Source of the DNA: Betaproteobacteria bacterium
GTDB taxonomy: Bacteria > Pseudomonadota > Gammaproteobacteria > Burkholderiales > SG8-41
Length of the DNA stretch: 35,838 nt
Reading direction: 5' to 3'
Assembly (NCBI GenBank): GCA_947486575.1
Contig: CANKUB010000041.1
Coordinates: 1 to 35,838 of the forward strand
Each line of letters begins with the position of its first letter. Position 1 is the stretch's first letter. The position numbers and the translations under genes were made by a program. This document shows positions 15,590 to 23,470 of the stretch, in pieces. A model generated the notes under the pieces. The model made no database searches. It was not told where the DNA came from and saw only the letters and a program-made list of their open reading frames with translations.

Positions 15590-15934
15590 TTAACGTCGTC
15601 TGCTACTGGACGTTGTTCTTCTCGTTGTCGTTGATGACGACGATTTGGTAGTGGTCGTTCTCGCCGAGGAAGTAGACGATGATGTCGAAGGCGACGCGCT
15701 GGATTTAGCGGCGTCTTTGGCACTGGTTTGGGTAGCGGGTTTCGTCTTGGCGGGTGCCTGGCACACAACGGAGAGCTTGGGGCAGTCACAGCTTTTCGCC
15801 GTTTGCCCGCTGGGGCAACTGCCCTTATACGATTTACCGCTACAGGTGCAGTTCATGGTGGATTGTGCTGACGCGAATCCCGAAAACGCGAACAAGCATG
15901 CGCTCAGCAGGGCTGTAACTATGGCTGTTTTCAT
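15590..15934 (-). CDS. Small secreted Cys-rich protein with Ser/Thr/Arg low-complexity tail
   Basis: A 114-residue protein I cannot assign to a family. Residues 1-23 are a signal peptide ending SGFASA. The mature part begins with a compact domain with six cysteines (C29, C31, C40, C49, C51, C58), enough for three disulfides or a metal site, containing CTCSGKSYKGSC. From residue 60 it becomes a Lys/Ala then Ser/Thr tail ending in SSSRRR. AAGGAG lies just upstream of the ATG. It sits between the PanE-like gene (26 bases) and leuC (14 bases), so it is co-transcribed with metabolic genes, an odd place for a secreted protein. It may be a periplasmic accessory of the transport system or a passenger. 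No homology-based function is claimed. Confidence 0.72.
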   Translation of the reverse strand: MKTAIVTALLSACLFAFSGFASAQSTMNCTCSGKSYKGSCPSGQTAKSCDCPKLSVVCQAPAKTKPATQTSAKDAAKSSASPSTSSSTSSARTTTTKSSSSTTTRRTTSSSRRR

Positions 15935-15960
15935 CCACGTCTCCTTTTCAGTAAATACCG

Positions 15961-17016
15961 CTATATGAAATCCTTCACCACATCGATGCTGGCGGGCACC
16001 GCCCCGCGCTCAACCTGTTTCACCGCTTCATTCATATTAGCGTGTGTCTGTGCTGTTACACCAATTTCCGCGCCCTTGTCCGCCACAAAACCGTTGATGT
16101 AATCAGTCTCCGTGCGGCGGCCTTTGAGCATATCCTGCCCCATTGATGGCCGCTGATCGTCGTCGCGCCCTCTGGAGCCTTCAATCAGAATATTTTCAAT
16201 TTCGGCCAGCGCGTCGCCGCTGCCCTCGCCTGCGCGCCCCAGTGTTTCGGGTTCCATGCCGAGCATGGTTTCAAGATTAAAACCCAGCGCCTGCCCCACG
16301 CGTACCGCTTCGGAACCCAGCCGAATCGACAAACGGCGGGTGTCTTCACGGCCATCGCGCTGGTTGCCGCTCAAGCCGGTGGCCGCCGACAAGCCGTTAC
16401 GCATCGAGTTAATCACCAGCTTCGACCAGCGTTCGCCCCACAGATTGCTGGTGACTTTGCTGCTGTCGGCGCATGACAATAAATCCGCAACGTCCTGCGC
16501 GCGCTGCGTGTGACGCCCATGCACTTCGCCCACGCGATACACGATATGTTCAGCACCGCCCAGATGTATGGTGCGCTTGATGCGGCCCGGCGCAACCAGC
16601 TCCGCCGCGATCAAACTGGCAATGCAGCCCATGACCTTGCCCCAACCCACCACGCCTGCAATACGCTCTTCGTTAATGCAGTTTTGCAGCGACACCACGT
16701 AGCCCGCAGGCGCGAGGTAGTCCTTGATCAGATGCGTCGCCCAAACAGTGTCGTACGATTTTACGCACATGAACACAATGTCAAACGGCCGCTGCTTCAC
16801 TGCCGACTGCACGTCGCTAATATGCAGGGTGTTAACTTTCACCACATGCATTTCTGCGGGCGTCATGCCAGAAATATGCAGGCCGTGTTCGCGCATGGCC
16901 TCGACGTGTTCCGGCCACGCATCGACCAAGGTCACGTCGTGCCCCGCACGGGTCATATGCGCTCCGGCGTAGCCACCGATTGCACCGGCGCCTACTACTG
17001 CGATTCGCTTACTCAA
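15961..17016 (-). CDS. Ketopantoate reductase (PanE/ApbA)-family 2-oxoacid reductase
   Basis: A 351-residue NADP-type reductase. The N-terminus SKRIAVVGAGAIGGYAGAHM is the dinucleotide-binding Rossmann turn. VKSYDT carries a typical cofactor/substrate contact, and the C-terminal helical domain contains WSKLVINSMRNGLSAATGL, including the family's catalytic Lys and Asn. I place the start at TTG 17014-17016 because AAAGGA (17023-17028) precedes it at good distance and it begins exactly at the fold; ATG 17035-17037 would add seven residues without a ribosome site. PanE makes pantoate for CoA, but operonic relatives often reduce other 2-oxoacids. Between the decarboxylating dehydrogenase and leuCD it more likely acts on a pathway intermediate. 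Confidence 0.85.
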   Translation of the reverse strand: MSKRIAVVGAGAIGGYAGAHMTRAGHDVTLVDAWPEHVEAMREHGLHISGMTPAEMHVVKVNTLHISDVQSAVKQRPFDIVFMCVKSYDTVWATHLIKDYLAPAGYVVSLQNCINEERIAGVVGWGKVMGCIASLIAAELVAPGRIKRTIHLGGAEHIVYRVGEVHGRHTQRAQDVADLLSCADSSKVTSNLWGERWSKLVINSMRNGLSAATGLSGNQRDGREDTRRLSIRLGSEAVRVGQALGFNLETMLGMEPETLGRAGEGSGDALAEIENILIEGSRGRDDDQRPSMGQDMLKGRRTETDYINGFVADKGAEIGVTAQTHANMNEAVKQVERGAVPASIDVVKDFI

Positions 17017-17067
17017 AAATAATCCTTTAAAAACCATTACTTAAGTAATGCCTACATTAAGCAACCC

Positions 17068-18126
17068 TTAACTGTCTTTGAGCTTTGCAACAATCGCTTC
17101 GGTCATCCGCCGCGTGCCGCCGCCGCCACCGAGGTCGGGCGTGATATCGCGCTTTTCCTTGAGCACATGCGACAACGCCTTGTCAATACGATCCGCGGCC
17201 TGCGACTGGCCGATGTAACGTAGCATCATTACCGCCGACAGTATCGCTGCCATCGGATTGGCGACGTCTTTACCGGCAATATCGGGCGCGGATCCATGCA
17301 CGGCTTCAAACATGGCACAGTCTGGTCCGATGTTAGCGCCGGGCGCGACGCCCAGGCCACCGACCAGGCCCGCCGCTAAATCTGACACGATATCGCCATA
17401 CAAATTTGGCAGCAGCAGACCGTCAAAAATCTCCGGCTTCATCACCAGCTCCATGCACAGCGCATCCACCACGCGCTGATCGAGTGTGATTTCGGGATAC
17501 GCCTTGGCGGTCTCCTGCGCGGTTTTAAGAAACAGGCCGTCGGTCATTTTCATCACGTTGGCTTTGTGGCCCACGGTAAGCTTTTTGCGCTTCAGGCGAC
17601 GCATGTAATCCAGCGCGAATTTGCTCACGCGCTCGGTCGCGCGAAACGAAATAATCTTGATCGCCTCGGCGGTTCCTTCGTCGATCATGCGCTCCATGCC
17701 GGTGTAGAGGTCTTCGCTGTTTTCGCGGAAGATGATGATGTCCACGTTGTCGTAGCGCGACTGCACACTCGGATAATTACGCACGGGCCGCACATTCACG
17801 TATAGCCCAAGCTCTTTGCGCAGCGCAATCGCCACACTCGGGTGCGAGCGCTTTTCGATGACGCCTTTGTCGTTCTTGCGCTCGATGCGCACGCGGTAAT
17901 CACCGCCGAACGGCGTTTGCGTAGGGCCTTTGATCACCACTTGATTGCGCGCGATGGATTCAAATACCGCAGCAGGCAGCGGCGTGCCCGTGCGTTCACC
18001 TTCGACCATGCCGGCTGCAACTTCTTCAAACTCTACTGCTGCACCACTCGCCAGCACAATATCGCACGCTGACTTTGTGACCTCCGGCCCGATGCCGTCG
18101 CCAGGTATCCAAGTTACTTTTTGCAC
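17068..18126 (-). CDS. NAD-type isocitrate/isopropylmalate-family beta-decarboxylating dehydrogenase
   Basis: A 352-residue enzyme starting at a GTG (18124-18126). WIPGDGIGPEV (6-16), RENSEDLYTG (134-143), GHKANVMKMTDG (187-198, catalytic Lys), GDIVSD (244-249, metal Asp residues) and VHGSAPDIAGKDVANP (277-291) define the family. The last block lacks the Lys-Tyr pair that bacterial NADP-isocitrate dehydrogenases use for the 2'-phosphate, so NAD is the likely cofactor. It would oxidise a 2-hydroxy-3-carboxy acid and release CO2. Residues about 72-95 (PFGGDYRVRIERKNDKG) look longer than in typical IDH or LeuB and flank the substrate loop. It lies 18 bases after tctA. Isocitrate, 3-methylmalate or tartrate-type substrates are all possible. 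Confidence 0.85.
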   Translation of the reverse strand: MQKVTWIPGDGIGPEVTKSACDIVLASGAAVEFEEVAAGMVEGERTGTPLPAAVFESIARNQVVIKGPTQTPFGGDYRVRIERKNDKGVIEKRSHPSVAIALRKELGLYVNVRPVRNYPSVQSRYDNVDIIIFRENSEDLYTGMERMIDEGTAEAIKIISFRATERVSKFALDYMRRLKRKKLTVGHKANVMKMTDGLFLKTAQETAKAYPEITLDQRVVDALCMELVMKPEIFDGLLLPNLYGDIVSDLAAGLVGGLGVAPGANIGPDCAMFEAVHGSAPDIAGKDVANPMAAILSAVMMLRYIGQSQAADRIDKALSHVLKEKRDITPDLGGGGGTRRMTEAIVAKLKDS

Positions 18127-18144
18127 GAATTTCCCCCTGTGGCT

Positions 18145-19653
18145 CTACTCGTCTTTGCCGTCTTCTTTGTATTTTTTCAGCATCGGCAATATGAAAGGCA
18201 GCAGTATCGAAATCACCGACATCACCACCAGCGTGATCGTGATCGCGCTGCCGAAAAAGATTTTCGGACTGGCGCCGGAAATCGTCATCGCCTGCCGGAA
18301 CGATTGCTCCATCATGCCACCGAGCACCAGCGACAACACCAGTGGCGCAACAGGGATATCTATTTTGTCAAAGACATAGCCAACCACGCCAAATAGCAGG
18401 ATCAGGTAAAGGTCGGTCATACTGCCGTTAATGGCATACGCGCCGATTACCGATATGGCAATAATCAGCGGATACAAAATACCCGAGGGAATTTTAAGCA
18501 ACTGCACAAAAATGCCGATCAGCGGCAGATTCAAGATCAGCAGCATCACGTTGCCGATGTACATGCTGTTAATCAGGCCCCATACCAAATCGGGCCGGTT
18601 CTGGAACAGTAGCGGCCCCGGCTGTATGCCATACATGATGAACGCCCCCATCAGCACGGCCGTTGCGCCACCGCCGGGTATGCCCAGTGTGAGCAGCGGC
18701 ACCATCGCGCCAGCGGTGTCGGAGTTGTTGGCCGACTCCGGCCCGGCAACACCTTCAATCGCGCCATGGCCGAACTCAGCAGGGTTTTTCGACAGCCGCT
18801 TCTCAGTGGTGTACGACATGATCGACGCAATCGTACCGCCCGCACCCGGCAGCACACCAATGATGAAGCCGATCACGCCACCACGCCAGATCGGCCCTAT
18901 GGAGCGCGTCCATTCTTCTTTGGTCAGCCACAGTTTGCCGGTAATTTTCATGGTGGCAGCGCCGGTACCCTTGTAGATATCCTCCAGCCCGCGAAACACT
19001 TCCGCCACGGCGAACAGCCCCACCACTACCACTACAAAACCCACGCCATCCTGAAACTCTGCCACTCCCATGGTGAAGCGCGCCTGACCGCTCTGCAAAT
19101 CAATGCCGATGGTGGCGATCATCAAACCCAGAATAGTGGCCAGCAAACCTTTCGCCGCTGATTTTCCGGTCAGCGTAGACACCGCCGTCATCGCAAACAA
19201 CATCAGCGTGAAGTACTCTGCTGGGCCAAACTTGAGCGCCATCGAAGACAACGGCACGGCGAATACGGTCAGTCCAATAACACCCAGTGTGCCCGCGATG
19301 AACGAACCGATAGCTGATACCGCAAGCGCTGCACCAGCGCGCCCCTTCTTTGCCATCTCGTAGCCGTCAATCGACGTCATCACCGAAGCGGCTTCGCCCG
19401 GCGTGCGAATCAAAATGGCCGTGGTTGAGCCGCCATATTTGGTGCCGTAGTAAATGCCGCACATCATGATCAGCGCGGAAGTCGGGTTCATGCCGAAGGT
19501 CACCGGAATCAGCAGCGCGATACCAGCCGACGGCCCGATACCAGGCAATACGCCAATGATGGTTCCCAGAAATACACCCAGGAAGGTGTACCACAGGTTG
19601 ATCGGCATCGTGCTGACCGCGAAGCCGTTAAGAATATGATTAAAAGTCTCCAT
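18145..19653 (-). CDS. tctA: Tripartite tricarboxylate transporter, large membrane subunit TctA
   Basis: A 502-residue polytopic inner-membrane protein with about twelve hydrophobic segments. It has the TctA signatures: GIGPSAGIALLIPVTFGMNP near residue 40, YYGTKYGGSTTAILIRTPGE around 70-90, and in the second repeat GVLPGAGGTIASIMSYTTEK followed by GVAGPESANNSDTAGAMVPL. The two LPG(I/A)G loops are the internally duplicated substrate sites. It forms the ion-coupled channel with TctB and receives ligand from a periplasmic TctC/Bug receptor. tctB ends 12 bases upstream and the dehydrogenase gene follows after 18 bases. The C-terminus KKYKEDGKDE is a charged cytoplasmic tail. Confidence 0.94.
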   Translation of the reverse strand: METFNHILNGFAVSTMPINLWYTFLGVFLGTIIGVLPGIGPSAGIALLIPVTFGMNPTSALIMMCGIYYGTKYGGSTTAILIRTPGEAASVMTSIDGYEMAKKGRAGAALAVSAIGSFIAGTLGVIGLTVFAVPLSSMALKFGPAEYFTLMLFAMTAVSTLTGKSAAKGLLATILGLMIATIGIDLQSGQARFTMGVAEFQDGVGFVVVVVGLFAVAEVFRGLEDIYKGTGAATMKITGKLWLTKEEWTRSIGPIWRGGVIGFIIGVLPGAGGTIASIMSYTTEKRLSKNPAEFGHGAIEGVAGPESANNSDTAGAMVPLLTLGIPGGGATAVLMGAFIMYGIQPGPLLFQNRPDLVWGLINSMYIGNVMLLILNLPLIGIFVQLLKIPSGILYPLIIAISVIGAYAINGSMTDLYLILLFGVVGYVFDKIDIPVAPLVLSLVLGGMMEQSFRQAMTISGASPKIFFGSAITITLVVMSVISILLPFILPMLKKYKEDGKDE

Positions 19654-19665
19654 GTTTGCGGCCCC

Positions 19666-20142
19666 TTAAAACGGCAGTATGCCGGACGGCAAATTAACGC
19701 CCAGCAACTTGGTAAAGGCGTAATAACTGAGAAAACCATAGAGCAACGACGTCAGCACATTGGTCCACGTTTTGCCTTTGTGGAAATAGGATGTCATCAC
19801 CAGAAGGAATAGCGAAGTGGACACGGCATACCCCAGCGGCTCAAACAGCGCAAAGTAGGTGCCGGTAACCACCACGGCACCCGCAACAATCTTGTAGGAG
19901 GACGTATCCTGTGGTTCTGTTGCGGCGGTTTCTTCCCCCGGCTGTTCTTTGGGTGCCTTGCTCTCTTTGATCATCTCAGCCAGTAACATCGCGGCTGCGA
20001 TTAACAGCCCAACACCGAGCAATCGCGGAAATGCCTTGGGCCCCAGCGGATCGCCAATTTCAAGTGTGGGAATTTGTGAGGTGGCCCAGAAGTAAATTCC
20101 CGCCAGCACCAGAATACCCACGAATATAATTCTGTCCGTCAT
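19666..20142 (-). CDS. tctB: Tripartite tricarboxylate transporter, small membrane subunit TctB
   Basis: A 158-residue protein with four hydrophobic helices: one at residues 5-20, one following FPRLLGVGLLIAAAMLLAEM (about 40-57), and two in the C-terminal half. Between helices 2 and 3 is a charged loop rich in Lys/Glu. This is the usual TctB topology; the family is poorly conserved in sequence. It heads the operon, and the upstream gap (20143-20202) would contain the promoter: TATTAT on the minus strand near 20190 is a possible -10, without a convincing -35. No tctC follows; Bug genes at 11472 and 12548 are the nearest receptor candidates. Confidence 0.9.
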   Translation of the reverse strand: MTDRIIFVGILVLAGIYFWATSQIPTLEIGDPLGPKAFPRLLGVGLLIAAAMLLAEMIKESKAPKEQPGEETAATEPQDTSSYKIVAGAVVVTGTYFALFEPLGYAVSTSLFLLVMTSYFHKGKTWTNVLTSLLYGFLSYYAFTKLLGVNLPSGILPF

Positions 20143-20202
20143 CTGATTTTCTCTCTCTTTTTACGGGATTGGACACGCCGGCTAAGCATAATATTTGGTG
20201 CA

Positions 20203-20397
20203 ATGCATAACCTGCGCAACACTCCTCAATGCCAAGCGCGCCCGCAGTTTACCGAAGAATACTGCTATCGTGTTGAAGCACTGGCCGCATATTCACATCA
20301 CCCACTGGACTCTGCCGATGTGTGGGGCTTGACGTACCAGCACGCACAACGCATGCGTTCGTACACGCAGTTGTTGCGCCATTTGAACCCGCGATAA
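20203..20397 (+). CDS. Small hypothetical protein
   Basis: A 64-residue frame between the divergent tctB and aconitase genes. The product has no signal peptide or hydrophobic stretch and is moderately rich in aromatic residues, His and Arg (TEEYCYRVEALAAYSHHPLD, then HAQRMRSYTQLLRHLNPR). I do not recognise a family. It is predicted largely helical. The ribosome site is weak (TGGTG six bases upstream). It could be a real small gene or a chance frame in the regulatory gap. Confidence 0.35.
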   Translation: MHNLRNTPQCQARPQFTEEYCYRVEALAAYSHHPLDSADVWGLTYQHAQRMRSYTQLLRHLNPR

Positions 20398-20540
20398 TGT
20401 TTTCACACCATCAACGCCCCGGAAAAGACTAAAATATCGGCCACAGGCGCGCGGTCGTTTTTTGCATAGGATCGCGGCCTTTCACCGTGTTCGCACAGTG
20501 TTCATGTACACCCCCACCATAGAGCCATCGTGGTTTTCTC

Positions 20541-20553
20541 TAACTATTTGATT
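20541..20553 (+). promoter_or_regulatory. IHF-consensus-like AT-rich site upstream of aconitase 1
   Basis: TAACTATTTGATT is the reverse complement of an exact IHF consensus (WATCARNNNNTTR). It ends 14 bases before the aconitase ATG at 20568, so it covers the ribosome-binding region, where the only weak Shine-Dalgarno is AAGAG (20557-20561). This position is unusual for an IHF activation site and would suit repression or a leader role. The 170-base gap 20398-20567 otherwise shows no clear promoter hexamers. Confidence 0.25.
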
Positions 20554-20567
20554 TTAAAGAGTTATCT

Positions 20568-23258
20568 ATGACATACGATCCGTTTAAAGCCATCCGTGAA
20601 TTCAAACTCAAATCCGGCAAAACCGGCAAAATGTATTCGTTGGCCGCGCTCGAAGAAGCCGGGCTGGGCAAGACGTCGCGCCTGCCAGTCAGTCTGCGTG
20701 TGGTGCTTGAATCCGTACTGCGCAATTGCGACGGCAAGCGCATCGGCGACGATCGCGTTAAAGAACTCGCAGGCTGGCAACCGAACGCCGAGCGTACGGC
20801 GGAAGTCCCCTTTGTACTCGCTCGCATCATGCTGCAGGATATGGCGGGCTTCCCGGCGCTGAATGACTTTGCCGCCATGCGTGCCGAAGCCAAGCGTCAA
20901 AATTTCGAACCTACCAAAATCGAGCCGCTGGTGCCAGTCGATCTGGTGGTCGATCACTCGGTGGTGATCGACGTACATAACTCGGTTGATGCGCTGCGCA
21001 AGAACATGGAAATCGAGTTTGAACGCAACGGCGAACGTTACACCTTCCTCAAGTGGGCCAAGCAGGCGTTCTCCGGCATCCGCGTGATACCTCCGGGTAA
21101 CGGCATCTGCCATCAGGTTAACCTTGAATACCTGTCGCGCGGCGTGTGGGAAAGAGATGGCGTGTATTACCCTGATTCAACCGTCGGCACCGACTCTCAC
21201 ACCACCATGGTCAACGCCATCGGCGTGCTGGCCTGGGGCGTTGGCGGCATCGAGGCGGAAGCCGGCATGCTGGGCCAGCCCTACTATTTCCTCACGCCTG
21301 ATGTGGTCGGCGTGCATATGAGTGGCAAGCTCAATCCAGGCGTCACCGCTACCGACCTCGTGCTGACGGTCACCGAGCTGCTGCGCAAAACCAAAGTCGT
21401 CAATAAATTCGTCGAGTACTTTGGCGAAGGCGCCGCTTCGCTGTCGCCGACCGACCGCGCCACCGTGGCCAACATGGCGCCCGACTACGGCGCCACCTGC
21501 GGCTTTTTTGCGATCGACGACAAGACGCTTGAGTACTACCGCATGTCGGGTCGCGAAGAGCATTGCGACGCGATTGAAAGTTATCTCAAAGCGCAAGGCA
21601 TGTTTGGCATTCCTAAAAAAGGCGATATCGACTATTCGCAGGTGGTCGAGCTTGATCTTTCCACCGTACGCCCCAGCGTATCAGGCCCCAAGCAACCTGA
21701 GGACCGCATCAATCTCGAAGGCATCAAGAGCCGCTTCACCGAGCTTTACGCAAAGCCCGTTGCCGAAAGCGGCTACAACAAGCCCGCTGCCGATATGGAC
21801 AAGCGTCTGCCCGTGCCCAACAAATCCGGCATGGACGTGGGCAACGGCGATGTGCTGATCGCCGCGATCACGTCCTGCACCAACACCTCCAACCCGTGGG
21901 TGCTGCTGGCCGCTGGTCTGGTTGCCAAGAAAGCTGTCGAAAAAGGCATGAAGCCGCATCCGCGCGTCAAGACATCCATGGCGCCTGGTTCCAAGGTGGT
22001 CACGGCGTATCTCAGGCAGGCAGGCCTGCTGCCTTACCTGGAGCAACTGGGCTTCCAGGTCGTCGCTTACGGTTGCACCACCTGCATGGGTCTTGCGGGA
22101 CCGCTGGATAAAGAACTCGAAGATACCGTAGTCAAGAACGACCTGATCACCGCAGCGGTGCTCTCTGGTAATCGCAATTTCGAAGCGCGCATCCATCAAA
22201 GCCTGAAAGCCAATTTCCTGATGAGCCCGCCGCTGGTCGTCGCCTTCGCGCTTGCCGGAACAGTGCTGAAAAACATGGACACCGATCCCATCGGCAACGA
22301 CAAGGATGGCAAGCCGGTGTTCCTGAAAGACCTGTGGCCCACACCCGCTGAAGTAGATGCCCTGATGAAGTTCGCCACCGACAGCAAGAACTTCAAGCGT
22401 GAATATGGTGATCTTGCGGGTGCCAAGGATCTTTGGGACGCCATTCCCGAAGCCAAGGGCGCGCTGTTCCAGTGGGACCCGAAATCAACTTACATGCTCG
22501 AACCCCCGCTGTTTGAAGGTTTCAAGCGTGAGTTACCCAAAGTCACCGATATCAAAGGCGGTCGCGCGCTCGGCATTTACGGCAACAAGCTGACCACCGA
22601 CCACATCAGCCCGGTAGCGCCCATCCGCAAGGGCACACTGGCAGGTGATTGGCTGATAGCGGCCGGCAGCACGGATTTATCGAGCTTCGGCTCGCGCCGC
22701 ACCAACCACGAAGTCATGGTGCGTGGCGCATTCGCCAACCCGCGCATCAAGAATCTGCTCGCGCCAGGCACTGAGGGCGGCGTCACCATCCATCAACCCA
22801 GCGGCGACAAGATGACGATTTTCGAAGCATCGATGCGTTATCAGAACGTCGACAAGGTGCCCCTGTTTGTTTTCGGCGGCGAAGAATACGGCACCGGCTC
22901 ATCGCGCGACTGGGCGGCCAAGGGCACGCAAATGCTCGGCGTCAAGGTTGTGGTGGCGCGCGGCTACGAGCGCATCCATCGCTCCAACCTCGTCGGCATG
23001 GGCGTGCTGCCATGCCAGTTCAAAGGCGCGGATAGCGTGCAGTCACTGAATATTACGGGCACCGAGTCGTACGATCTGCTGGGCGTGGAAGGCGGTAATC
23101 TGAAACCGCTGCAGGATGTCACGCTGGTGATTCATCGTGCTGATGGCAGCAAGCAAAATGTTACCGTGACGCTGCGTGTGGATTCGCCGATTGAAGTTGA
23201 GTATTTGAAGCACGGCGGCATTCTGCCGTTTGTGTTGCGGGAATTGATGGCGGCGTAA
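20568..23258 (+). CDS. acnA: Aconitate hydratase, AcnA type (paralogue 1)
   Basis: An 896-residue monomeric aconitase of AcnA/IRP1 type. The cluster ligands are C437 in TSCTNTSNP, and C503 and C506 in [32 protein letters not shown] and the swivel-domain [15 protein letters not shown] (arginine in the active site) are all present, and the length is full. The domain order is three cluster domains, a linker near residue 640, then the swivel domain ending [14 protein letters not shown]. The enzyme converts citrate to isocitrate. The residue after TSNP is Trp (W444), where E. coli AcnA has Ser and paralogue 2 has Ala; this lies near substrate-contacting arginines in known structures and could alter specificity. 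It is divergent from the tctB operon and followed by a REPIN-like repeat. Confidence 0.94.
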   Translation: MTYDPFKAIREFKLKSGKTGKMYSLAALEEAGLGKTSRLPVSLRVVLESVLRNCDGKRIGDDRVKELAGWQPNAERTAEVPFVLARIMLQDMAGFPALNDFAAMRAEAKRQNFEPTKIEPLVPVDLVVDHSVVIDVHNSVDALRKNMEIEFERNGERYTFLKWAKQAFSGIRVIPPGNGICHQVNLEYLSRGVWERDGVYYPDSTVGTDSHTTMVNAIGVLAWGVGGIEAEAGMLGQPYYFLTPDVVGVHMSGKLNPGVTATDLVLTVTELLRKTKVVNKFVEYFGEGAASLSPTDRATVANMAPDYGATCGFFAIDDKTLEYYRMSGREEHCDAIESYLKAQGMFGIPKKGDIDYSQVVELDLSTVRPSVSGPKQPEDRINLEGIKSRFTELYAKPVAESGYNKPAADMDKRLPVPNKSGMDVGNGDVLIAAITSCTNTSNPWVLLAAGLVAKKAVEKGMKPHPRVKTSMAPGSKVVTAYLRQAGLLPYLEQLGFQVVAYGCTTCMGLAGPLDKELEDTVVKNDLITAAVLSGNRNFEARIHQSLKANFLMSPPLVVAFALAGTVLKNMDTDPIGNDKDGKPVFLKDLWPTPAEVDALMKFATDSKNFKREYGDLAGAKDLWDAIPEAKGALFQWDPKSTYMLEPPLFEGFKRELPKVTDIKGGRALGIYGNKLTTDHISPVAPIRKGTLAGDWLIAAGSTDLSSFGSRRTNHEVMVRGAFANPRIKNLLAPGTEGGVTIHQPSGDKMTIFEASMRYQNVDKVPLFVFGGEEYGTGSSRDWAAKGTQMLGVKVVVARGYERIHRSNLVGMGVLPCQFKGADSVQSLNITGTESYDLLGVEGGNLKPLQDVTLVIHRADGSKQNVTVTLRVDSPIEVEYLKHGGILPFVLRELMAA

Positions 23259-23300
23259 CATACGCTGCTTTGAAGTGAGGGTGCGGACACACACTCTCAC

Positions 23301-23381
23301 TGTCGTTCCCGCGCAGGCGGGAACCCATAACACGGTGCCATAGGGCACATCGCATGGATTCCCGCCTGCGCGGGAATGACA
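23301..23381. repeat. REPIN/MITE-like palindromic element between the two aconitase genes
   Basis: Two 28-base arms, 23301-23328 and 23354-23381, are inverted copies with two mismatches. Each arm is itself palindromic around TTCCCGCGCAGGCGGGAA. The 25-base centre contains a smaller hairpin (GTGCC/GGCAC). The arm sequence is a very common intergenic repeat in proteobacteria (related to Neisseria dRS3-type ATTCCC-N8-GGGAAT). In RNA the whole unit would fold into one long hairpin between the two aconitase messages. Confidence 0.85.
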
Positions 23382-23470
23382 AGTCATAGTTTGTGGTGCT
23401 CCGTGAATTGCCTACATGCTATTTCGTGGAGAAACAACTTCGTTAACCCCTACTACCTGGAGTCCCTTAG

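Noticed and set aside
23301-23381. CRISPR-like repeat pair
   Set aside because: The two units are inverted, not direct, and there are only two; it fits a REPIN/MITE element.
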